A stretch of DNA of 64,000 bases from JBBQED01 sp038320345 (GTDB lineage Bacteria > Bacteroidota > Bacteroidia > AKYH767-A > OLB10), in assembly GCA_038320345.1 (NCBI GenBank), contig JBBQED010000001.1, positions 1 through 64,000 of the forward strand, given 5' to 3'. A program made the translations under genes and the position numbers. Positions 55,345-64,000 of the stretch are shown here, piece by piece (within the stretch, counting starts at the first letter, position 1; each line of letters opens with the position of its first letter). The notes beneath the pieces are model-generated. The model ran no database searches. It was given only the letters and a program-made list of their open reading frames with translations, and was not told where the DNA came from.

Positions 55345-56282
55345 TAAATACAGTTCGCATAAAAAATATTTTTATCAAGCTACTCTGTTTTATTTGTATG
55401 GTGAACACTATTGCTTGTAAGCAAGACAAAGCCATTCCTTTAGATGAATATTCAGAGGTTAAAACTCCCGTTACCATTACAACAGCAAGTAATGAGCCCT
55501 TGTCCGATTATATTGAATTGAGCGCGAGATCTGTTTATTTACAGAAGAGTTATGCAAAAGTAAATACCAGTGGATATATTGAAAAGGTTTTCATAACAAT
55601 TGGAACGTATGTTCAGAAAGGAATGACTTTATTCACACTTCGTACTAAAGAATCTCAAAGTATTGGCAATAGCATCACTAATTTGGATTCCACATTTAAG
55701 TTTTCCGGAGTATTAGCGATTAAAGCATATGAAGATGGATATGTAACTCAACTCAATTACCAAACTGGAGATTATGTGCAAGAAGGAGAACAATTAGCTG
55801 TGATCAGCAATATAAACAGTTTTGCTTTTATATTAGACTTACCTTACGAATACAACTCCTATTTAAGTAGTAATAAAAATGCAGAGGTTATTCTCCCTGA
55901 TGGATCTATGCTCAAAGGTATCATCGGCACAAAATTGCCTGAAGTAGATTCCGTTTCTCAAACACAGAAAATTATTGTAAAAGTAAATACGGCGTCCACT
56001 ATTCCGGAAAATTTAATTGCGAAAGTTAGACTTGTTAAGTATATAAAAACTAAATCCATATCGTTGCCTAAATCATGTGTGCTTACTAATGAATCGCAAA
56101 ATAAATTCTGGATCATGAAGTTAGTCGATGATAGCACAGCAGTAAAAATCGAAATAGAAAAAGGAATTGAAACATCATCAAGAATTGAGATAATAAGTCC
56201 AGAACTTTCCCTTACCGATAAATTTCTGCTTTCCGGTAATTATGGCCTATCCGACACCGCAAAAGTTACAATTGTTCGATAA
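55341..56282 (+). CDS. RND efflux periplasmic adaptor lipoprotein
   Basis: 313 residues with a lipobox (MVNTIAC, lipid Cys about residue 27). The adaptor fold shows as the lipoyl-like hairpin halves SGYIEKVFITIGTYVQKGMT and EDGYVTQLNYQTGDYVQEGE, followed by the beta-barrel region LPDGSMLKGIIGTKLPEVDS. The helical hairpin between them is very short. Known role: links the RND permease with the outer-membrane factor. Central gene of the operon, 8 bases before the permease. Confidence 0.9.
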   Translation: MINTVRIKNIFIKLLCFICMVNTIACKQDKAIPLDEYSEVKTPVTITTASNEPLSDYIELSARSVYLQKSYAKVNTSGYIEKVFITIGTYVQKGMTLFTLRTKESQSIGNSITNLDSTFKFSGVLAIKAYEDGYVTQLNYQTGDYVQEGEQLAVISNINSFAFILDLPYEYNSYLSSNKNAEVILPDGSMLKGIIGTKLPEVDSVSQTQKIIVKVNTASTIPENLIAKVRLVKYIKTKSISLPKSCVLTNESQNKFWIMKLVDDSTAVKIEIEKGIETSSRIEIISPELSLTDKFLLSGNYGLSDTAKVTIVR

Positions 56283-56290
56283 ATGGAAAA

Positions 56291-59200
56291 ATGATGAACT
56301 TTTTTTACGCTTATAAGAATCCCATTACCATTTTATTGGTACTCATTATAATGGGTGGATTTTTAGCATTTGACAATTTACAAACTGCACTCTTTCCAGA
56401 AATAACATTCCCCAAGATTAAAGTAATTGTTGACACTGATTTACAACCAGTAAGTCAGATGATGGTTACAGTTACGAAGCCTATTGAAAATGCAATTAAA
56501 AAAATACCGGGTTTAAAGTTATTAAGAAGTACAACGAGTAGAGGAAGTTGTGAAATATCAGCGTTTTTGGATTGGAAATCTGATATTGATTTGAGTCAGC
56601 AACAAATTGAATCGAAAATAAATCAAATTAGAAATTCGTTACCGGCGAATGTTCAAATAACGATAGAAAAAATGAATCCCTCTATCCTTCCGGTAATGGG
56701 ATTTACCTTAGAAAGTAATTCAAGATCTTCCATAGAATTAAAACAATTAGCCTTATTTACCATAAAACCATTTCTTTCACAAGTAGATGGTGTTTCCGAA
56801 GTAAGAGTAATAGGTGGTAAAACGAAAGAATACCAAATTATTTTGGATATTCAAAAGATGAGTTCGTTATCCCTAACACCGGAGTTGATCAGCAAAGCAC
56901 TCAGTCAAACAAATTTTATAAAATCGAATGGCTACCTTTCTGATTACAGATTTTTATACCTCACATTAACCGATGCTTCTATTTACTCTGTCGATGCTCT
57001 TAAAAATTGTATCATTAGCAATAATGGTAAAAGAGTAGTTCGCTTGAAAGACATCGCTGCTGTAGAGATAAATGAAGCGACAGAATACACTAAAATTAAT
57101 GCCAATGGCAAGAATGGTATTTTACTCGCTGTTGTAAAACAACCAAATGCCAACTTAGTAATGCTCTCTGATCAAGTTCTAAAAAAAGTGAGCAGTTTAA
57201 AGCATATTCTTCCTAACGATGTTAGCGTTGTGCCCTATTATATTCAAGCGGATTTTGTAAATACGTCTATTAAAAATGTTAGTGATAGCTTATTGATAGG
57301 ATTAATATTAGCGATCCTTGTTACGATCATTTTTCTTCGTTCCGTTAAAGCAAGTGCTACAATCTTAATCACCATACCGGTTACGCTTTGTTTAACAATC
57401 GCAGTATTATATCTAATTGGTTACACCTTAAACATCATGACTTTGGGAGCTATGGCGGCGGCTATAGGACTGATCATAGATGATGCTATTGTGGTAGTTG
57501 AACAGATTCATCGTACTAAAGAAGAGCACCCTGAAGAAAAAATTAAAGTTGTACTAAGAAAATCGATTAGCTATTTGTTTCCTGCAATGTTAGGATCATC
57601 ATTATGTACGATCGTAATCTTTTTACCCTTTGTTTTTATGAGTGGTGTTGCCGGCGCATACTTCAAAGTATTAACAGATACCATGATTATTACTTTAATC
57701 TGTTCATTTTTTGTTACTTGGATTGGATTACCCGTTATTTATTTGAAACTCACAAAAAAAGAAAAACTCAATATCTCTGAGAAAGCCGAGGTAACAGTAT
57801 CTATCGTAAAAAACCAAAAGTGGGTGTCTTTTTTTATCATGCGACCCCTAATGAGTATTTCATTTATTATACTCTTAGCCTGTACAATATTTTATGTTTT
57901 TCCTAAGCTTGAAACAGGATTTTTGCCTGAGATGGATGAAGGAAGTATCGTGCTGGATTACAGCTCACCTCCAGGCACTTCACTGGAAGAAACGGATAGG
58001 ATGTTACGTGAAGTCGAGAAAATAATTGTCGATGTAAAAGAAGTGGAGACCTATTCAAGAAGAACTGGAACGCAAATGGGGTTTTTTATTACTGAACCCA
58101 ATAGAGGCGATTATCTCATTCAACTAAAAAGCGAAAGGACGAGAACAACTGAAGAGGTAATTTCCGAAATACGGAAGAAAATCGAAAATACGCAGCCTGC
58201 ATTACGGGTAGATTTTGGTCAGGTGATCGGCGATATGTTGGGTGACTTGATGACATCGGTACAACCTATTGAGATAAAATTGTTTGGTGACAATCAAAAA
58301 AAGCTTCAGGAATTATCTAGAAATATTGCAGATGTTGTTTCCAGTGTAAAAGGAACTGCTGATGTTTTTGATGGGATTATTATTGCCGGACCTTCTGTAA
58401 TCGTTAAGCCTACTGTTGAAAAATTGGCGCAATTCGGATTAACCCCTGCCGATCTGCAGTATCAATTACAGACTTCCTTAGAGGGAAATATAGTTGGAAA
58501 TGTTTTAGAAAAAGATCAACTGACAGGAATAAGAATGTTATATCCCGGCAGTAAAAAACTAAACGTTCAAGAAATGAAGAAGTTGAATGTTTTTTTACAG
58601 GATGGTAAGTTAACACCAATCAATAGACTGGCTTCAATAGATCTGAATACCGGCGATGCAGAGATTGAAAGAGAAAATTTACAATCCATGGGTGTAGTTT
58701 CTGCCCGCTTAGATAACAGAGATTTAGGAAGTGTTATACAGGACATACAAAAAAATATAGCCTCCAAAATAAATTTACCTCTTGGCTATGATATTCAATA
58801 TGGAGGATCATTTGCAGAGCAACAAAAATCCTTTAACGAACTACTGCTAATTTTAATTACTTCTAGCTTGCTTGTTTTCTGTGTTATTCTCTTTATGTTC
58901 AAAGAATTTGGGATCTCTTTGCTAATTTTGCTGACAGCTATCATGGGGATTTCAGGAAGTTACCTAGCTCTGTTTATCACTAACACACCCCTTAATGTTG
59001 GTAGCTATACCGGATTAATTATGATTGTGGGTATCATTGCTGAGAATGCCATCTTTACTTTTTTACAATTTAAAGAATCACTGCTTACAAAAAGTGTAGA
59101 TGAATCTATTATTTTTTCTATTTCAACGCGCTTGAGGCCGAAATTGATGACTGCTCTTGGGGCTATAATTGCATTGATGCCGCTAGCACTGGGAATAGGT

Positions 59201-59326
59201 TCTGGAGCACAACTTCATCAGCCCCTGGCAATTGCTGTAATAGGTGGTTTCTTAGTTGCACTGCCTCTTCTACTGATCGTTTTTCCTTCTATGCTTAGAA
59301 TCCTCTATGCGAAAAAAGTAAATTGA
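56291..59326 (+). CDS. RND efflux permease
   Basis: 1011 residues, standard RND length, with 12 predicted transmembrane helices and two large periplasmic loops. N-terminal LFPEITFPKIKVIVDTDLQP resembles the AcrB family start. TM4 has GLIIDDAIVVVEQIHRT with Asp397 and Asp398 as in AcrB/MdtB (proton relay). Heavy-metal pumps of the CzcA/CusA type usually carry one Asp there, so a metal substrate is doubtful. Pore-domain words include GFLPEMDEGSIVLDYSSPPG and GDLMTSVQPIEIKLFG, and the second half has GLIMIVGIIAENAIFTF. Substrate unknown. Confidence 0.92.
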   Translation: MMNFFYAYKNPITILLVLIIMGGFLAFDNLQTALFPEITFPKIKVIVDTDLQPVSQMMVTVTKPIENAIKKIPGLKLLRSTTSRGSCEISAFLDWKSDIDLSQQQIESKINQIRNSLPANVQITIEKMNPSILPVMGFTLESNSRSSIELKQLALFTIKPFLSQVDGVSEVRVIGGKTKEYQIILDIQKMSSLSLTPELISKALSQTNFIKSNGYLSDYRFLYLTLTDASIYSVDALKNCIISNNGKRVVRLKDIAAVEINEATEYTKINANGKNGILLAVVKQPNANLVMLSDQVLKKVSSLKHILPNDVSVVPYYIQADFVNTSIKNVSDSLLIGLILAILVTIIFLRSVKASATILITIPVTLCLTIAVLYLIGYTLNIMTLGAMAAAIGLIIDDAIVVVEQIHRTKEEHPEEKIKVVLRKSISYLFPAMLGSSLCTIVIFLPFVFMSGVAGAYFKVLTDTMIITLICSFFVTWIGLPVIYLKLTKKEKLNISEKAEVTVSIVKNQKWVSFFIMRPLMSISFIILLACTIFYVFPKLETGFLPEMDEGSIVLDYSSPPGTSLEETDRMLREVEKIIVDVKEVETYSRRTGTQMGFFITEPNRGDYLIQLKSERTRTTEEVISEIRKKIENTQPALRVDFGQVIGDMLGDLMTSVQPIEIKLFGDNQKKLQELSRNIADVVSSVKGTADVFDGIIIAGPSVIVKPTVEKLAQFGLTPADLQYQLQTSLEGNIVGNVLEKDQLTGIRMLYPGSKKLNVQEMKKLNVFLQDGKLTPINRLASIDLNTGDAEIERENLQSMGVVSARLDNRDLGSVIQDIQKNIASKINLPLGYDIQYGGSFAEQQKSFNELLLILITSSLLVFCVILFMFKEFGISLLILLTAIMGISGSYLALFITNTPLNVGSYTGLIMIVGIIAENAIFTFLQFKESLLTKSVDESIIFSISTRLRPKLMTALGAIIALMPLALGIGSGAQLHQPLAIAVIGGFLVALPLLLIVFPSMLRILYAKKVN

Positions 59327-59374
59327 ATTGAAGACGCTAAAAATCAGATCTAAAAAAATAATTCAGCAGTTGGC

Positions 59375-61198
59375 ATGAGCACTGAGAACCCAAATTTGAA
59401 AGATATTCTGGAGAACCTTCCGGGAAATCCAGGGGTATATCAGTATTATACCAAAGAAGGACAACTACTCTACGTTGGCAAAGCAAAAAATCTTAAAAAA
59501 AGAGTTAGCAGTTATTTTTCTAAAAATCATGATAATGCAAGAACTACTATCATGGTTCGGCAAATTGCAGATATCCGATACATTGTAGTTGAAACAGAAT
59601 ACGACGCATTGTTGCTGGAGAATAATCTGATTAAAAAACATCAGCCTAAATACAATGTAAATTTAAAAGATGATAAAACCTATCCTTGGATTATCATCAA
59701 AAATGAATCCTTTCCCAGAGTTTTTCAAACACGACGTTTTGTTCGTGATGGCTCCACATACTTTGGTCCTTATGCCAGTGTTAATATGGCGTATACATTG
59801 GTGGAACTTATTCGTCAGCTCTACAAATTACGCACTTGCTCTCTTAATCTCACTCCCGAAAACATCGCAAAAAAGAAATTCAAAATTTGTCTTGAATTTC
59901 ATATCGGGAATTGCAAAGGGCCGTGTGAAGCACGTCAGAGTCAAGAAGATTATGATTCTTCGATAACTGGAATCAAAGATATTCTCAAAGGAAATATCAA
60001 TAGTGTCATCCAGCATCTAGAAAATTCCATGAAAGATGCAGCATCAAAATTTGAATTCGAAAGTGCGCAAATTTTTAAAGAGAAAATAGAAATTCTGGAA
60101 CGCTATAAAGGAAAGAGCGTTATCGTAAATCCAAATATTCATAATGTGGATGTGTTTGGAGTTACCGAAGAGACCAATACTGTTTACGTAAATTATATGA
60201 AAGTAATGAACGGATCAGTGATTCAGTCGATGACTATTGAGATCAAGAAAAAACTTGATGAAGCATTGCCTGAATTACTCGGATTGGCCATTGCAGAATT
60301 ACGTGAACGTTACCATAGCGATTCTCCCGAAATTCTCGCATCAGTTGAACCGGATACTGAATTCCCGGGAGTAACGATTACGATTCCTAAAATCGGAGAT
60401 AAAAAACATCTGCTCGATCTTTCCGTGAAGAATGCACGCTATTACATGAAAGACAAGCTGGAGCAAGCGGACAAACTTAATCCGGAACATAGAATAGACC
60501 GATTGATGACGGTGATACAAAAAGATTTGCGTTTATTGGAAAAGCCGTATCATATTGAGTGCTTTGACAACTCCAATTTTCAAGGTGATTATGCTGTTGG
60601 TGCCATGAGTGTATTTAAAAACGGTCGTCCATCAAAAAATGATTATCGGCACTTTAATATTAAAACGGTAGAAGGTCCAGATGATTTTGCCTCTATGGAG
60701 GAAGTAATTTATCGCCGCTACAAACGACTCACGGAAGAAAATCAACCTCTTCCTCAACTTATTGTAATCGACGGAGGCAAAGGACAATTATCAGCTGCAT
60801 TAACAAGTTTGGAAAAGTTAAATCTTAGAGGAAAAATAAGTATCATCGGCATTGCAAAAAAACTTGAAGAGATCTATTTTCCGGGAGATTCATTACCCAT
60901 GTATCTCGACAAAAAAAGTGAGACGCTTAAAATTATTCAGCAATTAAGGGATGAAGTTCACCGCTTTGGTATTACACATCATCGTAATAAACGCAGTAAA
61001 GGTGTCATCAAAACTGAACTCTCAGAAATAAAGGGAATAGGAGAAGCGAATGCTGATAATTTATTGAGACATTTTCGCTCTGTGAAAAAAATCAAAGAAG
61101 CAAAGTTAGATGAACTTTCTGCTGTAATTGGTACTGCTAAAGCAACACTCGTTTTCAATTACTTTCATCCAAAAGAATCGAGTCAGGAACCTATTTAA
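59375..61198 (+). CDS. uvrC: UvrABC excinuclease subunit C
   Basis: 607 residues, family length. GIY-YIG nuclease domain at 12-95 (GVYQYYTKEGQLLYVGKAKN); UVR motif (ASKFEFESAQIFKEKIEIL, about 220-250); RNase-H-like 5' nuclease domain (IECFDNSNFQGDYAVGAMSV, RYKRLTEENQPLPQLIVIDG, GKGQLSAA); and C-terminal helix-hairpin-helix (LSEIKGIGEANADNLL). Known role: nicks damaged DNA on both sides in nucleotide-excision repair. It lies 48 bases after the efflux permease and its stop overlaps by 8 bases the convergent lipoprotein gene. Confidence 0.96.
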   Translation: MSTENPNLKDILENLPGNPGVYQYYTKEGQLLYVGKAKNLKKRVSSYFSKNHDNARTTIMVRQIADIRYIVVETEYDALLLENNLIKKHQPKYNVNLKDDKTYPWIIIKNESFPRVFQTRRFVRDGSTYFGPYASVNMAYTLVELIRQLYKLRTCSLNLTPENIAKKKFKICLEFHIGNCKGPCEARQSQEDYDSSITGIKDILKGNINSVIQHLENSMKDAASKFEFESAQIFKEKIEILERYKGKSVIVNPNIHNVDVFGVTEETNTVYVNYMKVMNGSVIQSMTIEIKKKLDEALPELLGLAIAELRERYHSDSPEILASVEPDTEFPGVTITIPKIGDKKHLLDLSVKNARYYMKDKLEQADKLNPEHRIDRLMTVIQKDLRLLEKPYHIECFDNSNFQGDYAVGAMSVFKNGRPSKNDYRHFNIKTVEGPDDFASMEEVIYRRYKRLTEENQPLPQLIVIDGGKGQLSAALTSLEKLNLRGKISIIGIAKKLEEIYFPGDSLPMYLDKKSETLKIIQQLRDEVHRFGITHHRNKRSKGVIKTELSEIKGIGEANADNLLRHFRSVKKIKEAKLDELSAVIGTAKATLVFNYFHPKESSQEPI

Positions 61199-61622
61199 TT
61201 CCTAGGCTGTCGAGTTCCTTTACACTAATCGTTGGTGGGGTAATGCCTTTCTTTAATTTACTGGCGACTAGCATAGCTGCTTTCTTTGCATCTTCTTCGC
61301 TAGCAAATGATTTATTGCCGGATACAGCGGGAATATGTGGTTGATGTACGTACACTTTACCAGCATTCAAAATATCGTATCCAAATCCTTGCTGACTATC
61401 TTCAGATGAAGAATCATTCTTAAAAACCTTGTAAGAAATATCTGCTGCATTAACCGTAGGCATCTCAGGAGTATTTTTATTTTCTTGAGATGCCTCGGGT
61501 GTGGTTATTGAATCACTACTCCTTTCAGTTGCTACAGTACTTTGATTAGCTGAGTCGGTTTTACTTCCTCCACAAGCCACAAAGAATCCGGAAAGTGCGA
61601 AAATCAGCAGTGTCTTTTTCAT
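61191..61622 (-). CDS. DUF4907-like lipoprotein
   Basis: 143 residues, lipobox GFFVAC (Cys17), then a Ser/Thr/Glu-rich linker (SDSITTPEASQENKNTPEMP). The C-terminal domain (about 62-143) reads YKVFKNDSSSEDSQQGFGYD, GKVYVHQPHIPAVSGNKSF, ASEEDAKKAAMLVASKLKKG, which resembles the DUF4907 family of Bacteroidota as I recall it. Function unknown. Convergent with uvrC (8-base overlap of the 3' ends) and 12 bases after the isomerase gene, with which it is probably co-transcribed. Confidence 0.8.
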   Translation of the reverse strand: MKKTLLIFALSGFFVACGGSKTDSANQSTVATERSSDSITTPEASQENKNTPEMPTVNAADISYKVFKNDSSSEDSQQGFGYDILNAGKVYVHQPHIPAVSGNKSFASEEDAKKAAMLVASKLKKGITPPTISVKELDSLGIK

Positions 61623-61634
61623 TCGTTAAAAAGA

Positions 61635-62624
61635 CTAAACCTTTGAAAGTTCAGATTTCAAGAAATCAATTACATTTACTTCTGTTGCATCAATGTCTTT
61701 TATTTCTGCGATATACCAGCTCAGCCAATCGCCATAATGCAAGAGATATAGGGAACGTTGTAATTGTGTTTTACCTTTAGAACGGATTTCATAAAATGCA
61801 GACGTGAATTTTTTAGTCACATCCGCAGTAATTTCCATTCTGCGTTGTGTACGAATATAATCATCTTCATTTCTGAACATCAATACGGATACCTCCGGAT
61901 GAGATTCGGTCCAGCCTACTAATTCATTATGATTCATCTCTGGCAAAACATTATGCCAACACAACATTTTACTGTTTTCATTAATCTGCTGACGTAAACG
62001 AATTGCAATCCCTTCATAACGTGCTTCGCAGTAAATCGCAGGAATTGTTCCAACTAATTTAGCAGCTAGTGTTTTTGAAGACGATTGGATTGCTTCTTCT
62101 TCAGCATCGAGTAAGCTCACTGCATCAGCAAGGTCTTTTCTGAATGCGTTACTGATAAGTCCGTTGAATTCAAGAACATAAAATAACTGTGTGAATGAAT
62201 AACCAAAACAAGCACGAGGAGGCATTCCTCCAGGAATACTAATCACATCACATCCATTATCTTTTGCAAGAGCTCCAATTTTTCCACCTGAAGTTACACA
62301 AACAATTTTTGCACCTTTAGTGATTGCCATTTGCATAGCTTGCACTGTTTCTTCAGTATTGCCTGAGTAAGATGAAACGATTACGAGAGTATGTTGATCT
62401 ACGAAAGCGGGAAGGAAATAATCCTTATTCACCGTCATGGGTACTTTCATCTCTTTATCAGTAACCTGAGCCATTACTGTTCCTCCAATTCCTGATCCGC
62501 CCAAGCCGGTAACCAGTACATTGCGAATTGGTGAAGTAGCGGGAGTAAGCTTAGCGTTTTCGCCAATCTGGATGGCTTCACGGAGATGTTGTGTGAATGC
62601 TGCAACAAAGTCTTTCATTAACAT
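61635..62624 (-). CDS. Bifunctional phosphoglucose/phosphomannose isomerase
   Basis: 329 residues, ATG at 62624. SIS-domain signature VLVTGLGGSGIGGTVMA, VSSYSGNTEETVQAM (phospho-sugar loop), GGMPPRACFGYSF. The C-terminal half is of the bact-PGI_C type, with YEGIAIRLRQQINENSKML, HNVLPEMNHNELVGW (catalytic Glu-His region) and RSLYLLHYGDWLSWYIAEI. Known role: interconverts glucose-6-P or mannose-6-P with fructose-6-P in sugar-nucleotide supply and glycolysis. It is the first gene of a two-gene leftward unit with the DUF4907-like lipoprotein. Confidence 0.93.
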   Translation of the reverse strand: MLMKDFVAAFTQHLREAIQIGENAKLTPATSPIRNVLVTGLGGSGIGGTVMAQVTDKEMKVPMTVNKDYFLPAFVDQHTLVIVSSYSGNTEETVQAMQMAITKGAKIVCVTSGGKIGALAKDNGCDVISIPGGMPPRACFGYSFTQLFYVLEFNGLISNAFRKDLADAVSLLDAEEEAIQSSSKTLAAKLVGTIPAIYCEARYEGIAIRLRQQINENSKMLCWHNVLPEMNHNELVGWTESHPEVSVLMFRNEDDYIRTQRRMEITADVTKKFTSAFYEIRSKGKTQLQRSLYLLHYGDWLSWYIAEIKDIDATEVNVIDFLKSELSKV

Positions 62625-62654
62625 ATCGAAACTGATTTATAATTTAGAATGAGG

Positions 62655-62662
62655 CAAATATA
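62655..62662 (-). promoter_or_regulatory. Promoter -7 box of the isomerase gene
   Basis: Minus-strand TATATTTG, an exact TAnnTTTG match, 30 bases before the ATG at 62624. The -33 position is not defined. Confidence 0.55.
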
Positions 62663-62904
62663 CGTCGGACGCAGTGTTTGCGTTTCAGTATGGACGAAAT
62701 TATAAAACGAATCCATCTACAGCAGTGCTCAGGAAATTTTATAGCATTGGTTCTGAACGTCACAATGTTCAGTATAATTTACGGAAATCACTAGCTTTCA
62801 CAAAGTTAAGAGAAAAGGACAGGCCTTGTTACCGGGAGTGAACGAAAAGGGATCTTGAGAAAAATTGCGCTAAATGATCAAGGCAGCAATTTGATTGCGC
62901 ACAT

Positions 62905-63810
62905 TTATTTACGATGTTCATAAAACACTCCCAGTAACACTTCTTGCCTGTATTGAAAATGCATGGAATAATCGGGGTCATATAAAATTTTAGTATCCAA
63001 TCGCAACTGAAGAAATTTTAGAAAACGAATAGCAATCCGATTACTAAGATCCAGATGAATGCCTTGCTTATTCAGCGCATTAAAAAAGAAGCGAGAATCA
63101 TTTTCAAGTAATAAAATATCATCACAGAATTGTTCAAACAAATTCACTTGCGCACTAAATCCATATTCTGTTCGGATATAACTATGCTTAGTGATAAACA
63201 AAGTTTTGTCTTTCTCTTTATCAGGATCAGGATTCAATGGATAGCGTGGTCGGCTTTGAATTTTTACGGTAGCGGGAGATAAAATCAGGCGACTATTTTT
63301 TAGGAGTTCAATAGTAGTACCATAAGATAATTCCATATTCGCGGGATTCATAAATCCTCCAGACCAGCTCTTTCTTGTTTGATCTGCTAACGGTATCATG
63401 GTCCATGAATTCAACCATTGTGTCGAGAAATATACAGAATACGTTTGCGTAATTTTTTTACCGGGGATACTCATCCAGTTCAAATTAACTCTTAAATAAT
63501 CGGAGCCTTTAATCCATGTTGAATCGGCATAATTCAAATAACTTATTTCACTACGAAAAGAATGCTCATGTGCATTTCCTGAACTTCGTTTCAGACGATG
63601 GCGGAAATTTACAGCAGCTAATAATGATATTGCGCTATTGGTTTCCTCCGACCAATTATGCTGACCAATATAAGATGCTGCAGCATTTGCATTAACCCAA
63701 TAAAATTTTGTTCTAACGGAGTCGACAACTGCATTCTTGTGAAACAATTGTGCTTTCACAGGAGGAGAAATAGAAATAAGCAGAAGGATCGTAACTCCGA
63801 ATTTATACAT
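62905..63810 (-). CDS. Exported beta-rich protein, possibly DUF3078-like
   Basis: 301 residues, signal peptide MYKFGVTILLLISISPPVKAQ. Mature part rich in aromatic strands (YIGQHNWSEETNSAISLLAA, NFRHRLKRSS, YLRVNLNWMSIPGKK). Its beginning, where a Trp/Asn-rich segment precedes a stretch like SAISLLAAVNFRH, is reminiscent of DUF3078 outer-membrane-associated proteins of Bacteroidota, with low certainty. It ends FYEHRK. Function unknown. It stands alone, divergent from the right edge of the window, where 63811-64000 shows no gene. Confidence 0.65.
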   Translation of the reverse strand: MYKFGVTILLLISISPPVKAQLFHKNAVVDSVRTKFYWVNANAAASYIGQHNWSEETNSAISLLAAVNFRHRLKRSSGNAHEHSFRSEISYLNYADSTWIKGSDYLRVNLNWMSIPGKKITQTYSVYFSTQWLNSWTMIPLADQTRKSWSGGFMNPANMELSYGTTIELLKNSRLILSPATVKIQSRPRYPLNPDPDKEKDKTLFITKHSYIRTEYGFSAQVNLFEQFCDDILLLENDSRFFFNALNKQGIHLDLSNRIAIRFLKFLQLRLDTKILYDPDYSMHFQYRQEVLLGVFYEHRK

Positions 63811-64000
63811 AAGCCCAGTGATGATTTTTTAGGCAATAGAATTTCACACGCAGATTGCGTTATTATTTTTCAAGTTGGTGAAGGGGAACTATTCCATACC
63901 GTTGAACATACTTTCTCGCGATAGAGTATATTTCAACAAGTGAATTTTATGCTTAATGTTTAGCATTAGGAATTACGATAGCATGAAGCATAGCTTCGCT

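Noticed and set aside
56291..59326. Heavy-metal (CzcA/CusA) label for the RND permease
   Set aside because: TM4 carries an Asp-Asp pair (GLIIDDAIVVVE) typical of AcrB/MdtB-type pumps, so the substrate is left open.

Overview
The window is about 64 kb of AT-rich DNA from a member of the Bacteroidota, probably a free-living or gliding-type lineage such as Chitinophagales, Saprospirales or a Flavobacteriia relative. The genus cannot be told from the sequence. Evidence: type IX secretion (T9SS) C-terminal sorting domains, SprB-type and PKD surface repeats, Ig-like modules of the CHU_C type, promoters of the form TAnnTTTG, A-rich leaders instead of Shine-Dalgarno sequences, and LytS/LytTR two-component pairs.

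Layout. 1-12723 (minus) is one open frame of at least 4241 codons, running off the left edge: a giant secreted adhesin with parallel beta-helix, fibronectin-III, Ig-like, lectin-like and SprB modules. 13578-17714 (minus) is a second large secreted protein with SprB repeats, a lamin-tail-type domain, an IPT/TIG domain and a dockerin-like end. 17953-23336 holds a membrane-anchored coiled-coil protein, a large outer-membrane protein and exonuclease III, followed by a small GC-rich intergenic element. 24602-28367 is an envelope operon (OmpA lipoprotein, beta-propeller-like protein, RemB-like barrel). Then come a WecA/TagO-type transferase, a structured-looking leader, a LysM lytic transglycosylase, tRNA-Gln and RlmF.

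33238-37119 (minus) is a five-gene secretion operon ending in an M43 metalloprotease with a T9SS signal. The gene directly before it encodes what looks like the detached pro-segment of such proteases. It is divergent from two tandem LytS-type histidine kinases (the first with a damaged ATP site) and a LytTR regulator (37445-40340). The shared intergenic region holds three CAATTC repeats spaced 20-21 bp, as expected for LytTR binding. This divergent locus is the best candidate for an undescribed system: a sensory pair controlling a secreted protease.

40598-48217 contains a hemerythrin protein, a stretch of gene decay (a T9SS-domain remnant and a cytochrome c gene with one stop codon), a cyclophilin lipoprotein, a short T9SS protein, a helical-repeat protein and a nine-PKD T9SS surface protein. 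48343-59326 mixes glycosyltransferases (one GT2, two GT4 paralogues) with a tripartite RND efflux system, plus a barrel gene broken by one TGA. The right end has uvrC, a DUF4907-like lipoprotein, a phosphoglucose/phosphomannose isomerase and an exported beta-rich protein.

All domain calls are from reading motifs by eye; no database search was run.
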